The position numbers were made by a program, and so were the translations under genes. The notes beneath the pieces are model-generated. The model searched no databases. It had not been told where the DNA came from and worked only from the letters and a program-made list of their open reading frames with translations. A stretch of 64,000 bases of DNA. It comes from UBA6176 sp041688515 (lineage in GTDB: Bacteria > Verrucomicrobiota > Verrucomicrobiia > Limisphaerales > UBA9464). The first letter of the stretch is position 1, and each line of letters opens with the position of its first letter. This document shows positions 9,401 to 17,579 of the stretch, piece after piece. The stretch spans positions 3,423 through 67,422 of the forward strand of contig JBDNHZ010000185.1 in assembly GCA_041688515.1 (NCBI GenBank). The letters run 5' to 3'.

Positions 9401-11657
9401 GGGAATTCGTTGCAACCCCCGTCAAGATGCGAACGGTGGCCGTCGTCTCGCCGCGAAGCCCGTCGTCCAACAAGCGGACCGTCGCCACCGACGGCACCCG
9501 ATAGGCCGGCCGATCCCACGAAAGCACTCCCTCGCCCGGTGCGGGCAGTTGCCCGGAGACCACCACGGCAAAATCCTGGGTCGGCACTCCCGATCGACGC
9601 CGGATGTCCAGGACGACGTTGACCGCACGCACCCGCACGATCCATTCGCCCGCGGGCGGTGCCGCCAGATGCACGGCCTCGACGTTGTTGATCCGGTCTC
9701 CCTGGGGGGTGCCCGGGGTGGATTCCCCCTCCGCAAAGGCGTTGCCCCGATACACAAATCCCGACGGAGAGATGAGTTCTAGATCGAGATCGTTGACGAG
9801 GGCGGGGATCGCCGCGGGCAGGCCCGGGACATCGGTGTAAACCAAGGTCACCTTCAGGGGTTCACCATCCGCCACGACGATCCGCTGCTCCCAGAAGTCG
9901 GCGGTCGCCAGTTCCCTCGACTGGTCGAACATCTCGAATCGCCGCTCCGAATCGATCAACGTTTCAAGGTTGATCCGGCCCCAGCCTTCGTCGTTGTTCG
10001 GCACCGGTTCCGTGTCCCCGACCACTTCACCCGGATCCTCCGGATCATCCGGGTCGGTGGGAACCAGCGCCGTCCCCATGTCGTCTGCCGAATTGATTAA
10101 GGCCGCCTTGACCAGCGCTGGCGAAGGCGTCCCGCCACCGCGATTTTCACGGTACCACTGGATGAAGACCGCACAGGCACCGCTGGCGTGCGGCCCCGCC
10201 TGGGAGGTCCCGCCCTGATACAGATAGTTGTCGTTGATGGGCGACCACGCGTTCTCTTCGCCCGCCGCCTGCGACTTCAACGAGGCAATCCACGTTCCAG
10301 GTGCCACCACGTCCGGCTTGATCCGTCCATCTTCACAGGGTCCCCGACTGGAGAAATCCGCCATGACCTCCTGGCCTTCTCCGTAGATGCCAAAGGTGTA
10401 CCGGTTGTTCTGGCAGGCTCCGGTCGCGATCACGTTTTTGGCGACCGCGGGACTCCCGATGGTCCGGCCGCCAGGTCCCGAGTTGCCGGCACTGAATTCG
10501 AGCACGTATTGCTGGTCCCCCGGAGTCAATGCATCGGCGTCACGCACCAACGCATCAAATTCCGCCGCACTGAGGTCGTAGCGTCCCTGGGTGTCGTCCC
10601 CCCACGAATTGGAGCCAACCGCAGCTCCCGACCGGACGGCATCCCGGGTCAATGCTTCGAAACTGGGAGGCGGCCGGTAGTTGCCCTGCCCATCAAAGAT
10701 CCGCTGGGCCACGATGTGCGCTCCGGGAGCCACACCCAGGCCGAACAGCGCCCCGTCCTCGTCCTTCTGACCGAGTGCCGCGTTCCCCGCGACGATTCCG
10801 GCACAATGCGTGCCGTGACTATGCTCGTCGCTCGCGTCCTCCAGACCGTCGTAGGCGAACAAGGCATCCACCCTCCCATCAAGGTCAGGATGCATCAGGT
10901 CGATGAACCCGAGGTCCAAACCTGAATCCGCCACCGCCACCGTCACCCCGTCGCCGTCATAACCCAACTCATGGACCCTGGCCAGGCTGCCCGTTTCGAA
11001 GGTCTCACCTGCGACGATCTTGGTCGCGACCTCGTCCATCATCCGGATCCGCGGTGCGGGCTCGACCCAGACCACTTCCCCGGATCGCACCCACTCGATC
11101 AGATCCCGGGCTCCGACCTGCCCAGTGGCCACCGGGCCAAGGGACTGACTGGTCTGGATCCGGACGTCGGTCATGCGCACCCGGGCCAGCGCCTCAGCGA
11201 CTCCGCCACTCTCCGCACGCAACAGGGCCTTCACCGTCACCCGGCCACCCGGTTGTTTCCGAAGAGCCTTGATCACCCGCGAATCCACCTTGTGCCGCGC
11301 CTCCATCGGCCCGCTCCACCGCACAAACTCCAGATCTCTCAAAGCCCCCAACCGGGTCCCCTCCAACCGGGCCACGAAGGCGTCATCCGGCACGAAATGC
11401 AGCAACTTCACCCCCGCAGCCGCCAGTTCCACGCGCCACGCCTCCTCAAACCGCCCCTCGAACTGGATCAGGAAAAGTCCGTTGACCGGTGGATCTTCGG
11501 CCTGCGCCGGTCGGGCCGACCGACTCGAACGCGACGGAGTTTCGATCGCGCCATTGCAAAGTCGGATCTGCCGGAACTCCTCCGCTCCCAGCAATGGGAG
11601 AAGCGAAAGGGTCAGAATCAGACCTCCAACAAGGCATCGACGCAGGGGGTGGATCAC
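6402..11657 (-). CDS. Giant secreted subtilisin-like (S8) serine protease with repeat domains
   Basis: A 1751-residue exoprotein. A signal peptide occupies about residues 1-24. An inhibitor/propeptide-like segment (about 55-205) precedes the S8 catalytic domain with Asp244 (VAVADSGLD), His281 (HGTHCAGIVAG) and Ser485 (GTSQAGPHASG). A proprotein-convertase-like beta domain follows (about 600-690). Further on are fibronectin-III-like stretches with ISWLAS/TTYFYSVVVTDRAGN patterns, repeated at TDNNAGKSFQFRT. A middle block around residues 900-1030 starts LLVYSPEAIF and looks like an alpha/beta, glutamine-amidotransferase-like fold. A jelly-roll-like region (about 1320-1480) comes next. The C-terminus has thrombospondin-3-like calcium loops (DANTNGLSDSWE and DSDGDGASD) common in Verrucomicrobia exoproteins. 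No LPXTG or PEP-CTERM signal is evident. Domain limits are estimates. Confidence 0.9.
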   Translation of the reverse strand: MIHPLRRCLVGGLILTLSLLPLLGAEEFRQIRLCNGAIETPSRSSRSARPAQAEDPPVNGLFLIQFEGRFEEAWRVELAAAGVKLLHFVPDDAFVARLEGTRLGALRDLEFVRWSGPMEARHKVDSRVIKALRKQPGGRVTVKALLRAESGGVAEALARVRMTDVRIQTSQSLGPVATGQVGARDLIEWVRSGEVVWVEPAPRIRMMDEVATKIVAGETFETGSLARVHELGYDGDGVTVAVADSGLDLGFIDLMHPDLDGRVDALFAYDGLEDASDEHSHGTHCAGIVAGNAALGQKDEDGALFGLGVAPGAHIVAQRIFDGQGNYRPPPSFEALTRDAVRSGAAVGSNSWGDDTQGRYDLSAAEFDALVRDADALTPGDQQYVLEFSAGNSGPGGRTIGSPAVAKNVIATGACQNNRYTFGIYGEGQEVMADFSSRGPCEDGRIKPDVVAPGTWIASLKSQAAGEENAWSPINDNYLYQGGTSQAGPHASGACAVFIQWYRENRGGGTPSPALVKAALINSADDMGTALVPTDPDDPEDPGEVVGDTEPVPNNDEGWGRINLETLIDSERRFEMFDQSRELATADFWEQRIVVADGEPLKVTLVYTDVPGLPAAIPALVNDLDLELISPSGFVYRGNAFAEGESTPGTPQGDRINNVEAVHLAAPPAGEWIVRVRAVNVVLDIRRRSGVPTQDFAVVVSGQLPAPGEGVLSWDRPAYRVPSVATVRLLDDGLRGETTATVRILTGVATNSLTLTLQRAAAANTFTGAVLLVSGPVGSGQLQVRDGDALTAVYSDAQPAGLRDAVAWVDSQPPVVTGVTAVSQFGSVVVSWLASEGASSRVYFGTTNAVTRVVEDLAYRTQPRMTLPSLEAGTTYFYSVVVTDRAGNVSTNDNGGFFFRVVAPRPATALLVYSPEAIFIELLAETPYPGRETWTDALNALGVDYEVWDTTERGTAPSAEQLKPYRLVLWRPEELQAPPPGILSSMAGYVASGGSLFVASFDLLTRLKELNQTAFATQTLRVASFQEDFGALRVISVAGDPVGAGSRIDLDYTDFPSGLFIDLLGIVWEDGPDHLQVSTNAAPIFLQEDGRIVGLRFPRTGDDSAGRGVFLSFALEALPASAAAPNNRTTVLGNTLEFLMPGLRGLSTLALSSDAYTVPGSGVIEVSDAKRGVSDVVGVSLASTTAPTPVTVECFATPVRGIFRGRFVLQPPQTAGPAGDPPPVPGAPTRLAARHGDTLEVRYVDTADRTVVTSARVDTVAPRLSAVGVDPAYNEAVVTWVTDKATDALVRFGEGGGDETFLSRSAYSAESGGVHEVLLTGLLPDRNYYFIVTSRDSAGNVGTDNNAGKSFQFRTLRPVTPPWLDDLESGDEGWAVHNDESIFVDDGEDEGGGGGFSASGWAFGTPTNRHGVEAHSGENCWGTNLGGTDVDFAITDLISPAVSLVGGNRARLTFWHQFDFSTPDDGTEDEFGDLTIEAAQVAVSADNGASWRPLYANQDETTDGWVQESIDLTPFLGQVVRFRFNYQMFSFTARDRLGWLIDDVGVELVSVAESGLVVSNNLAQARFVVSAGTNQYVGEGTVWRTNLPAAAYTIAWAPVRFHQAPAPQAFSIGASTNPTVMRGLYTFADANTNGLSDSWETRYFGGLLNTPPTGDSDGDGASDRMEFMAGTDPTNRLSALVLSPPRELPNRLVELQWPTTEGREYVLEVSTDLVEWKPFSLPIRGEGEDLVVTLPALDPRLTYLFRVRVQP

Positions 11658-11741
11658 CCCGGCACCCTAGCCAGTCGCGTGCCGGACTCAAACCTGAACC
11701 CAGGACAGCAGTTGTCCCACCCCTGCTGCCAGGATGGGCGT

Positions 11742-11924
11742 ATGAAGAATGCGAATCGCAGCATCAACAAACCTCAACTCGCCCTCACCCTGCCGGAGCC
11801 GGCCACGACCGCCGCGCGGCGTTCGCGCAAGCCTTGCAGCCGCGAACGTGCCGCGTGGTGGTTCCGTCAGATGCACCGGGTGATCGAGGAGGGCAACGAG
11901 TTCCAGGCGCCCGGAGTCTTTTGA
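11742..11924 (+). CDS. Small basic protein, 60 residues, unknown
   Basis: An ATG at 11742 opens a 60-codon frame ending in TGA at 11924. The protein begins MKNANRSINKPQLAL and is rich in Arg/Lys. It contains the tryptophan pair in RERAAWWFRQMHRVIEEG, an amphipathic helix-like stretch I associate with small conserved verrucomicrobial proteins, although I cannot name the family. An AGGA lies about 8 bases before the start. It is placed between the divergent subtilase promoter and the EboE gene, both downstream genes being on the same strand. Its function is unknown. Confidence 0.55.
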   Translation: MKNANRSINKPQLALTLPEPATTAARRSRKPCSRERAAWWFRQMHRVIEEGNEFQAPGVF

Positions 11925-11978
11925 CCGGATGAATTGCGCTCTTTCCATCAGGACGGCCGAGGCGTTTGACTAGGGATC

Positions 11979-13160
11979 ATGCGTCTCACGCACGGCATTC
12001 ATCTGGCCTACTGCACCAACATCCACCGGGGAGAATCCTGGCCCGAGACTTTCGCCGCCCTTGAGAAGCACACACTCGCGGTTCGCAAACGCGTCTGCCC
12101 GGATCAACCCTATGCCATCGGGCTCCGGCTCTCAGATGCCGCTTCACGCGAACTCGCCCAACCGGGAGTCCTGGCCGCCTTCAAACGGTGGCTGAAGCAC
12201 CACCATTGCTACGTTTTTACGATCAATGGATTTCCATTCGGACGCTTCCACGGCACGCGGGTCAAAGAACAGGTGTACTCGCCCGACTGGACCCAACCCG
12301 AGCGTCTCGCCTACACCCGCCGTCTCTTTGAGATCCTGGCCGAACTGCTCCCGGAGGATGACGCCGTGGAGGGATCCGTGAGCACCGTTCCGGTCTCGTT
12401 CAAGGGTTTCCGGTTGGATGACCGGGCCGAGCGCAGCGCGCGCGAGAACCTCTGGTCCTGCGTCGATTTTCTCGAACAACTCGCTCGCCGTTCGGGACGC
12501 AAACTCCACCTGGGCCTCGAACCCGAACCCTGCTGCCACCTCGAGACCACCTACGAGACGGTCCGCTTCTTCGAACGTCTGCGCAGCGATCGACCTGGCG
12601 ACCTCCGGTTGGATGCGCACCTGGGGGTGAATTACGACTGCTGCCACCTCGCCATCGAGTTCGAGACTCCCGCCGAGGCCCTCGGGCGCCTGCGTCGCGC
12701 GGGAATTCTCATTTCCAAGATTCACCTGAGCAACGCCCTGCGCGTGCATCCCACCCCGGAGACCCGCGAGGCCCTCCGCAGCTTCCTGGACACGGTTTAC
12801 TTTCATCAGGTCATCGAACGACGTCCGGACGGCGAACTCATCCGCTACACCGACCTCGACGAAGCATTGACCACTTCGCTGGAGGGACCGCAGATGGACG
12901 TCGAGTGGCGAATCCACTTCCATATCCCATTGCATGCGTCCCCAGGCCGTGGGTTCGCCACCACCTCCGATCACGTGACGGGCGTCCTCGACGAGATCCG
13001 GCGGCAACCCGCCCTCTGCCGCCATTTCGAGATGGAAACGTACACTTGGGAAGTCCTTCCCGCCGCCCTCAAACAGCAGTCCGTCGTCGATCAACTCGCC
13101 GCGGAGTACTCTTGGACGCTGGCCGAAATGGGCAAGCGCGGCATCGTTCCCCGCATCTGA
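11979..13160 (+). CDS. eboE: EboE-like metabolite traffic protein (xylose-isomerase-like TIM barrel)
   Basis: A 393-residue protein starting MRLTHGIHLAYCTNIHRGESW, followed by TFAALEKH and IGLRLSDAASREL. This N-terminal pattern, with a CTNIHPGE-like motif, is typical of EboE. The middle (LHLGLEPEPCCHLET, LGVNYDCCHLAIEFE and ISKIHLSNALRVHP) shows the Glu, Asp and His pattern of the sugar-isomerase/AP-endonuclease TIM barrel, likely metal-binding. In the ebo operons of cyanobacteria and other bacteria, EboE acts with a TatD-like hydrolase, a UbiA-like EboC and a dehydroquinate synthase-like EboD in moving a metabolite precursor to the periplasm. None of those partners is adjacent, so this is an orphan copy within the window. 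Confidence 0.82.
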   Translation: MRLTHGIHLAYCTNIHRGESWPETFAALEKHTLAVRKRVCPDQPYAIGLRLSDAASRELAQPGVLAAFKRWLKHHHCYVFTINGFPFGRFHGTRVKEQVYSPDWTQPERLAYTRRLFEILAELLPEDDAVEGSVSTVPVSFKGFRLDDRAERSARENLWSCVDFLEQLARRSGRKLHLGLEPEPCCHLETTYETVRFFERLRSDRPGDLRLDAHLGVNYDCCHLAIEFETPAEALGRLRRAGILISKIHLSNALRVHPTPETREALRSFLDTVYFHQVIERRPDGELIRYTDLDEALTTSLEGPQMDVEWRIHFHIPLHASPGRGFATTSDHVTGVLDEIRRQPALCRHFEMETYTWEVLPAALKQQSVVDQLAAEYSWTLAEMGKRGIVPRI

Positions 13161-13215
13161 AGGGCGGATCACCTTCCCCATTCCACCTTCCCTTGCCCGT
13201 CGCTAGTCTCCCCGT

Positions 13216-14991
13216 GTGGCCGACCGCATTCCCACCGGTGAACGCATGTATCGAGGCATCCCCGTTTCCTCGGGAGTCTCCCATGGCAAGGTAATCGTGC
13301 TCGGCGATGCCGCGCGGACGATCCTGCGCCGGGAGATCAGCCCGGAGGAGACGCCCCGGGAACTCCAGCGTCTTCAGGAAGCGGTAACCCAGACGCGACG
13401 CGACCTTCTCGAGATCCAGAGGCAGGTCACGGAGGCAATCAGTTCCCACGAAGCCTCCATTTTCGACGCCCACCTTCTGGTCCTCGAAGACGCCACCATG
13501 CTGGGCGAGGCCCACCAATTGATCCGCGACCACCATATCAATTGCGAGGCAGCCTATCATCAGGTGGCCGAGAAATTTGCCCGGGCCCTCGGTGAATTGG
13601 GTGACGAATACCTCCGGGAACGCGCCGCCGACATCCGAGACGTCTCCGGGCGGGTCCTCGACCATCTTCTTGGACGCGCCACCGAGCAGGATCTCAGGCA
13701 CCTCCGTGAGCCCTGCATCATCGTCGCCCCCGATCTCGCCCCCAGCACCACGGCCGTGCTCGATCGGACTCTTGTCCTGGGCTTTGCCACGGACGCTGGC
13801 GGCACCACCAGCCACACGGCCATCATGGCCCGGAAGCTCGGGATCCCGGCGGTCGTGGGTCTCGGTGACATCACCTCCCGCGTCCGCACCGGTGAGTACG
13901 CGCTCATCGACGGCCACGGAGGAACGCTCAGCATCAATCCGACTGACCAGACCCTATTCGAGTACGGCCAACTCAAACAACGTCGGGCCGCCCTCGATGA
14001 CCGTCTGGCCGTGCTCCGCGAACAACCTGCGGTCACGCTGGATGGCCATGAGATCATCCTCGCCGCCAACATTGACCAAATCGAGGATTTCCCCGCACTG
14101 GTGCAATGCGGGGCGCATGGGGTCGGGCTGTTCCGGAGTGAGTTCCTCTTCCTGAATCGCCGGGATCTCCCCACGGAGGACGAACAATTCGAGGCATACC
14201 GCCGCGTCGCCGAAGCCTCCGCCCCCCATGGGGCGACCATCCGCACGCTGGATCTTGGCGGCGACAAGCTTCCAGCGGCTTGGGCCCGGAGCGGCGAGCA
14301 GAACCCCTTTCTGGGCTGGAGAGCGATCCGGATCTGCCTTGCCCTGCCGGAGGTGTTCCAGGCCCAGTTGCGCGCGATCCTGCGTGCCTCTGCCCATGGA
14401 AAGGTGCGGATCATGTTCCCCATGATCTCCAGTCTCCCGGAACTCCGCGAAGCCAACGCCAGCCTGGAGCGATGCCGCGAAGACCTCCGCTCCGAGGGAA
14501 TCCCCTTCGATGAACAGATCGAAGTCGGGATGATGATCGAAGTTCCCGGTGCCGCGCTGATTGCCGAGACGCTGGCGCGGGAAGTCTCCTTCTTTTCCAT
14601 CGGCACCAATGATCTCACCGGCTACACGCTTGCCGTTGACCGACTGAACGAACGGGTCGCCGCCCTCTTCGCCCCGACCCATCCGGGCGTCCTCCGACTC
14701 ATTCAACTGACGGTCGCTGCCGCCCGGAAACATGGCCGCTGGGTCGGTGTTTGTGGCGAGGCTGCCGGGGATCCCGATGTGATCCCCATTCTGCTCGGGC
14801 TCGGCATCGACGAACTCAGCGCCACACCGGCCGCCATCCCCTCGGTCAAATTCCTGCTCCGTCGACTCCGCCTTCCCGAAGTCACCGCCGCCGCAGAGGC
14901 CGCCCTGGCTGCCGAATCCGCCGAGGAGGCCTTGAAGATCTCGCAGGCCCTTGCCCGCAAGGCCGCCCCGGAACTCTTCCACTCAGCCTGA
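13216..14991 (+). CDS. ptsI: PTS enzyme I (phosphoenolpyruvate-protein phosphotransferase)
   Basis: A 591-residue protein with all enzyme I landmarks. The phosphorylatable His200 lies in GGTTSHTAIMARKLGIPAV. The PEP-binding barrel shows GVGLFRSEFLFL, the Arg-containing LGGDKLP segment, RAIRICLALPEVF, MFPMISSLPEL, EVGMMIEVPGAAL and FFSIGTNDLTGYTLAVDR, and the active-site Cys in GVCGEAAGDP. It transfers phosphate from PEP to HPr in the cytoplasm. The annotated GTG at 13216 is the longest option; the ATG at 13246 (MYRGIPVSSG) matches the usual enzyme I start better and may be the true one. No HPr or EII gene is in the window, so a regulatory PTS or a distant partner is likely. Confidence 0.95.
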   Translation: MADRIPTGERMYRGIPVSSGVSHGKVIVLGDAARTILRREISPEETPRELQRLQEAVTQTRRDLLEIQRQVTEAISSHEASIFDAHLLVLEDATMLGEAHQLIRDHHINCEAAYHQVAEKFARALGELGDEYLRERAADIRDVSGRVLDHLLGRATEQDLRHLREPCIIVAPDLAPSTTAVLDRTLVLGFATDAGGTTSHTAIMARKLGIPAVVGLGDITSRVRTGEYALIDGHGGTLSINPTDQTLFEYGQLKQRRAALDDRLAVLREQPAVTLDGHEIILAANIDQIEDFPALVQCGAHGVGLFRSEFLFLNRRDLPTEDEQFEAYRRVAEASAPHGATIRTLDLGGDKLPAAWARSGEQNPFLGWRAIRICLALPEVFQAQLRAILRASAHGKVRIMFPMISSLPELREANASLERCREDLRSEGIPFDEQIEVGMMIEVPGAALIAETLAREVSFFSIGTNDLTGYTLAVDRLNERVAALFAPTHPGVLRLIQLTVAAARKHGRWVGVCGEAAGDPDVIPILLGLGIDELSATPAAIPSVKFLLRRLRLPEVTAAAEAALAAESAEEALKISQALARKAAPELFHSA

Positions 14992-15051
14992 GCCGGAGGC
15001 AAAACAAGCGCTTCCACGAATCCAAAACACCAGTACCGTTTCGCCGCTGAC

Positions 15052-15798
15052 ATGAAAGTCCTCATCCTCGCCGCCGGCTACGCCACCCGACTGTATCCCC
15101 TCACCCTGACCCAACCGAAACCGCTCCTGCAGGTCGCCGGCAAGCCCATGGTGGACTACGTCCTTGAGAACCTGGCTCCAATTCCAGGGATCGACCGCGT
15201 CTACATCGTCACCAACGCCAAGTTCGCCGACACCTTTCAGGCCTGGGCCGACCAACACCGGGCCACGGAGCCCAAGCTCGAGTTCACCATCGTGAATGAT
15301 GGGTCCACCGATGACTCCAACAAACTCGGGGCGATCGGGGATCTCAATCTGGTTCTCGAACGCGAAAACCTCGACGACGACCTGATCGTGGTGGCGGGCG
15401 ACAACCTGTTCAACCAGTCCCTCGCGGGCTTCGGCACCTTCTGCAAATCCCGGGAAGAAGTCGTTCTGGGAGTGTACGACGTCGGCAGCCTGGATCAGGC
15501 CAAGAAATACGGTGTCGTCGATGTCGACAGCACCGGACGCATCGTCAGCTTCGTCGAGAAACCCTCGAACCCGGCCTCCACCCAGATCGGCATTGCCCTC
15601 TACTACTACCCGAAGAAGACCCTCCCGCTCATCCGTCAGTACGTCGCGGAAGGGAACAACCCGGACCAACCCGGTCGGCTCATCCAGTGGCTCTATCCCC
15701 GGCAACCCGTGTTCACCTGGGCGGTTCCCGGCATTTGGTACGACATCGGTTCCAAGGAAACCCTGGAGGAGGCCAATCGGATTTTCAGCCGCAAGTAG
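15052..15798 (+). CDS. Sugar-1-phosphate nucleotidyltransferase
   Basis: A 248-residue single-domain enzyme of the NTP_transferase fold. The signature MKVLILAAGYATRLYPLT followed by QPKPLLQVAGKPM is the nucleotide-binding loop of glucose-1-phosphate thymidylyl/uridylyl-type enzymes, although G-Y-A replaces the usual G-x-G before TR. VVAGDNLF is the metal-binding Asp motif, and FVEKPSNPAS and AVPGIWYDIGSKETL complete the pattern. There is no C-terminal left-handed helix domain, so an acetyl- or acyltransferase fusion is excluded. The substrate cannot be read from sequence. It lies 60 bases after ptsI and may be cotranscribed. Confidence 0.87.
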   Translation: MKVLILAAGYATRLYPLTLTQPKPLLQVAGKPMVDYVLENLAPIPGIDRVYIVTNAKFADTFQAWADQHRATEPKLEFTIVNDGSTDDSNKLGAIGDLNLVLERENLDDDLIVVAGDNLFNQSLAGFGTFCKSREEVVLGVYDVGSLDQAKKYGVVDVDSTGRIVSFVEKPSNPASTQIGIALYYYPKKTLPLIRQYVAEGNNPDQPGRLIQWLYPRQPVFTWAVPGIWYDIGSKETLEEANRIFSRK

Positions 15799-16077
15799 GC
15801 CAGGCACGGCCTGAGCCATTAAACCCGTGCAATGGCGGCCGTGATCCGAACATTTTCTGACCATCGGATTGACTTCCAGGACCTCCTTCCTACTCTGAAT
15901 CCGATTCGGGTTGCGGGACGTTTCTTCAGCGGGGTTCCCCACCCCCACCTCCTTGGCGTCTGCAGCCCGAATCCATTTTTTAGAAGCCGTCGAATCGCGA
16001 GATCGACGTGTGCGCGCAAAATTCTGAAGAATGTTTTTGACCGTAGCCAATAGCACGGTACAAAGCGCGCCTCACGC

Positions 16078-16154
16078 GGGGGTGTAGCTCAATTGGTTAG
16101 AGCGCTGCCCTGTCACGGCAGAGGTTACGGGTTCGAGTCCCGCCACTCCCGCCA
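16078..16154 (+). tRNA. tRNA-Asp (GTC), CCA encoded
   Basis: A complete cloverleaf can be drawn. The acceptor GGGGGTG (16078-16084) pairs with CACTCCC (16144-16150) with one G-T wobble. The D-arm carries AGCTCAATTGGTTAGAGC, the anticodon loop reads CTGTCAC with anticodon GTC, and the T-loop is TTCGAGT. The discriminator is G, as expected for Asp, and CCA is encoded at 16152-16154. Its 3' end is duplicated at 42625-42663, which marks it as an integration site. Confidence 0.96.
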
Positions 16155-16166
16155 CTTTCCCGCGGA
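16129..16166 (+). repeat. attL-like copy: tRNA-Asp 3' end plus trailer
   Basis: This 38-base segment runs from the T-arm of tRNA-Asp through CCA into the 12-base trailer CTTTCCCGCGGA. It recurs at 42625-42663 with 35 identical positions, three substitutions and one inserted C. The tRNA is functional-looking here and only a 3' fragment there, the polarity expected when a tyrosine integrase uses a tRNA 3' end as attB. Confidence 0.75.
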
Positions 16167-16249
16167 AAATGAGGGGGTCTCTCCTGACCGGACAAAAGCC
16201 GGGCAGAAATAAAAAAGAAAGGCCCCCTCCGGATGGTTCGCGGAGACAG

Positions 16250-16984
16250 TGTTTTCACTCCCATTTACCCCGCCTCCACCCGCTCCGGTGAAACCTTCGT
16301 CGTTGCGTGGGACGAAGCTCCGTTCGCAGGCGTCGCTCTCTCGCTGATCTCCCAGAGGCCACCCCCTTCGCGCAGAAACGAGCCAAGGAACTGCTCGAAG
16401 GTCTTGTAGGACCCATCGACGTCGCGATTGCCGAGTACGTGGAAGCCCGGCAGGCCCGCGGTGCGATTCCGCTGTCGGTAACTGCCCGAGAGTATGCCCT
16501 GCTCCGCCCTTCCGCCGTGTCCTCCCCGCCGGTTTCCCAAGTCATCGACGAATTCCTGGTCGCCGAGCGGTCCGCAGGACGAAGCGACCGCCACCTGGAG
16601 GATTCGGCATCCCGACTCGGGCGATTCCGGGACGACTTCAAGGTGCCGATGTCCGGCATCCGAGTGTCCGACGTCGAGCAGTGGATCGACGGCTAGGACG
16701 CGCCCCCCCTCAAACGGAAGCGGAAGAAGCACAGCGAGACCAAAATCTCCAAGCAAGCTTTCAAGGGTCGAACCCGGAGCAACCACCTGACCGCCATGCT
16801 GATCGTCGTCCTCCGGGCAGCCGACCCGGCCCAGTTCGAAATCCTGACCTGGAAGGAGATCCGGATTGCGTCCGGGGAGTCGTTCTATCGGGTCGAGGTG
16901 AAGCGCTCGCGCTTCGGGACTTCGAGGCTCGCCCTTCTCACCGGTGACCGGGTGAACGAGATACTCCGTTTACTCGGTTTGTGA
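16250..16984 (+). pseudogene. Decayed tyrosine recombinase (integrase)
   Basis: Starting about 100 bases downstream of tRNA-Asp, one frame encodes PIYPASTRSGETFVVAWDE, resembling the N-terminal arm-binding domain of verrucomicrobial site-specific integrases. A shifted frame beginning near 16307 continues with RRRRSLADLPEATPFAQKRAKE and then a SAM-like core-binding domain (VSQVIDEFLVAERSAGRSDRHL, RLGRFRDDF, VSDVEQWIDG). It stops at an in-frame TAG (16694-16696). The same frame resumes with ILTWKEIRI and RVEVKRSRFGTSRLALL, matching the first catalytic region, but the expected catalytic Arg position is changed, and the frame ends at 16984 before any HxxR or Tyr box. At least one frameshift, one nonsense codon and a large C-terminal deletion make it inactive. 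Confidence 0.72.
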
Positions 16985-17172
16985 GCACCTCGGCACCCGC
17001 CGAATCCGCAGGGACGCTCATCCCGGACTCCACGAAACGGACCGGCGGTGTCAGTCCCGACACCAAAGCGGTGGCCGTGGCCGCAAGTCGCTTGAGCTGG
17101 TAACAGTTGATCCTCAACTCTCGGGCCATGCGGGCCAGACCCTAATCCCCCGCTTCCTTCGCGCCTTTGCAT
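16938..17172 (-). pseudogene. Possible IS66-type accessory protein fragment
   Basis: Minus-strand reading gives MARELRINCYQLKRLAATATAL then PPVRFVESGMSVPAD. This resembles the helix-turn-helix small protein (TnpA-like OrfA) that accompanies IS66-type transposases in Verrucomicrobia, where a FVE...P segment follows the HTH. The frame is interrupted upstream and no transposase follows. I recognise this only by pattern, so the family name is tentative. Confidence 0.3.
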
Positions 17173-17579
17173 CTTCGTTGTTCACTCGCGTCATCAGGTG
17201 GCAACCGTCGGTCACCAGCCATTGTTCTCCAACCATCGCACAAGATCCTGCTCAACAATTCGCCACTCCTGCCGGGTGAGCGGGCGGATAGACAGCAAGT
17301 CACGGAATACCTGGCATGCGTGGAGACGCACCATCCGGCGGGTCACGCCCGGGGTAAGCGGAGGAGGCTGGATCTCAGCAGGCGGCCGGCTGTTTTTCAC
17401 GAGACATGTCGATGGGGTTACCCGGCGGATGTTGTAGCACTCCCGGTATCGTACCGGTCGGCTGCCCGGTGCGACTACTGGTGAGAACGCGATCCGTCGG
17501 TGAGTGAAAGGACTAGCCCGGATATTTCACAGGCATTCGACGCGGAATGCAGCGGAAGATCGGCACCCCACCCGGGTGT
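16985..17579. other. Gene-poor remnant region between integrase and mscS
   Basis: No intact gene of known type is seen over nearly 600 bases. The interval holds the tail of the possible IS66 fragment and a 62-codon minus-strand frame (17212-17400). The latter's C-terminal half, RMVRLHACQVFRDLLSIRP then EWRIVEQDLVRWLENNGW, looks protein-like, with amphipathic helices, and could be a relic of an element gene. The rest is unexplained. No T-run hairpin that would terminate the long minus-strand operon ending at 17580 was found. Confidence 0.4.
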
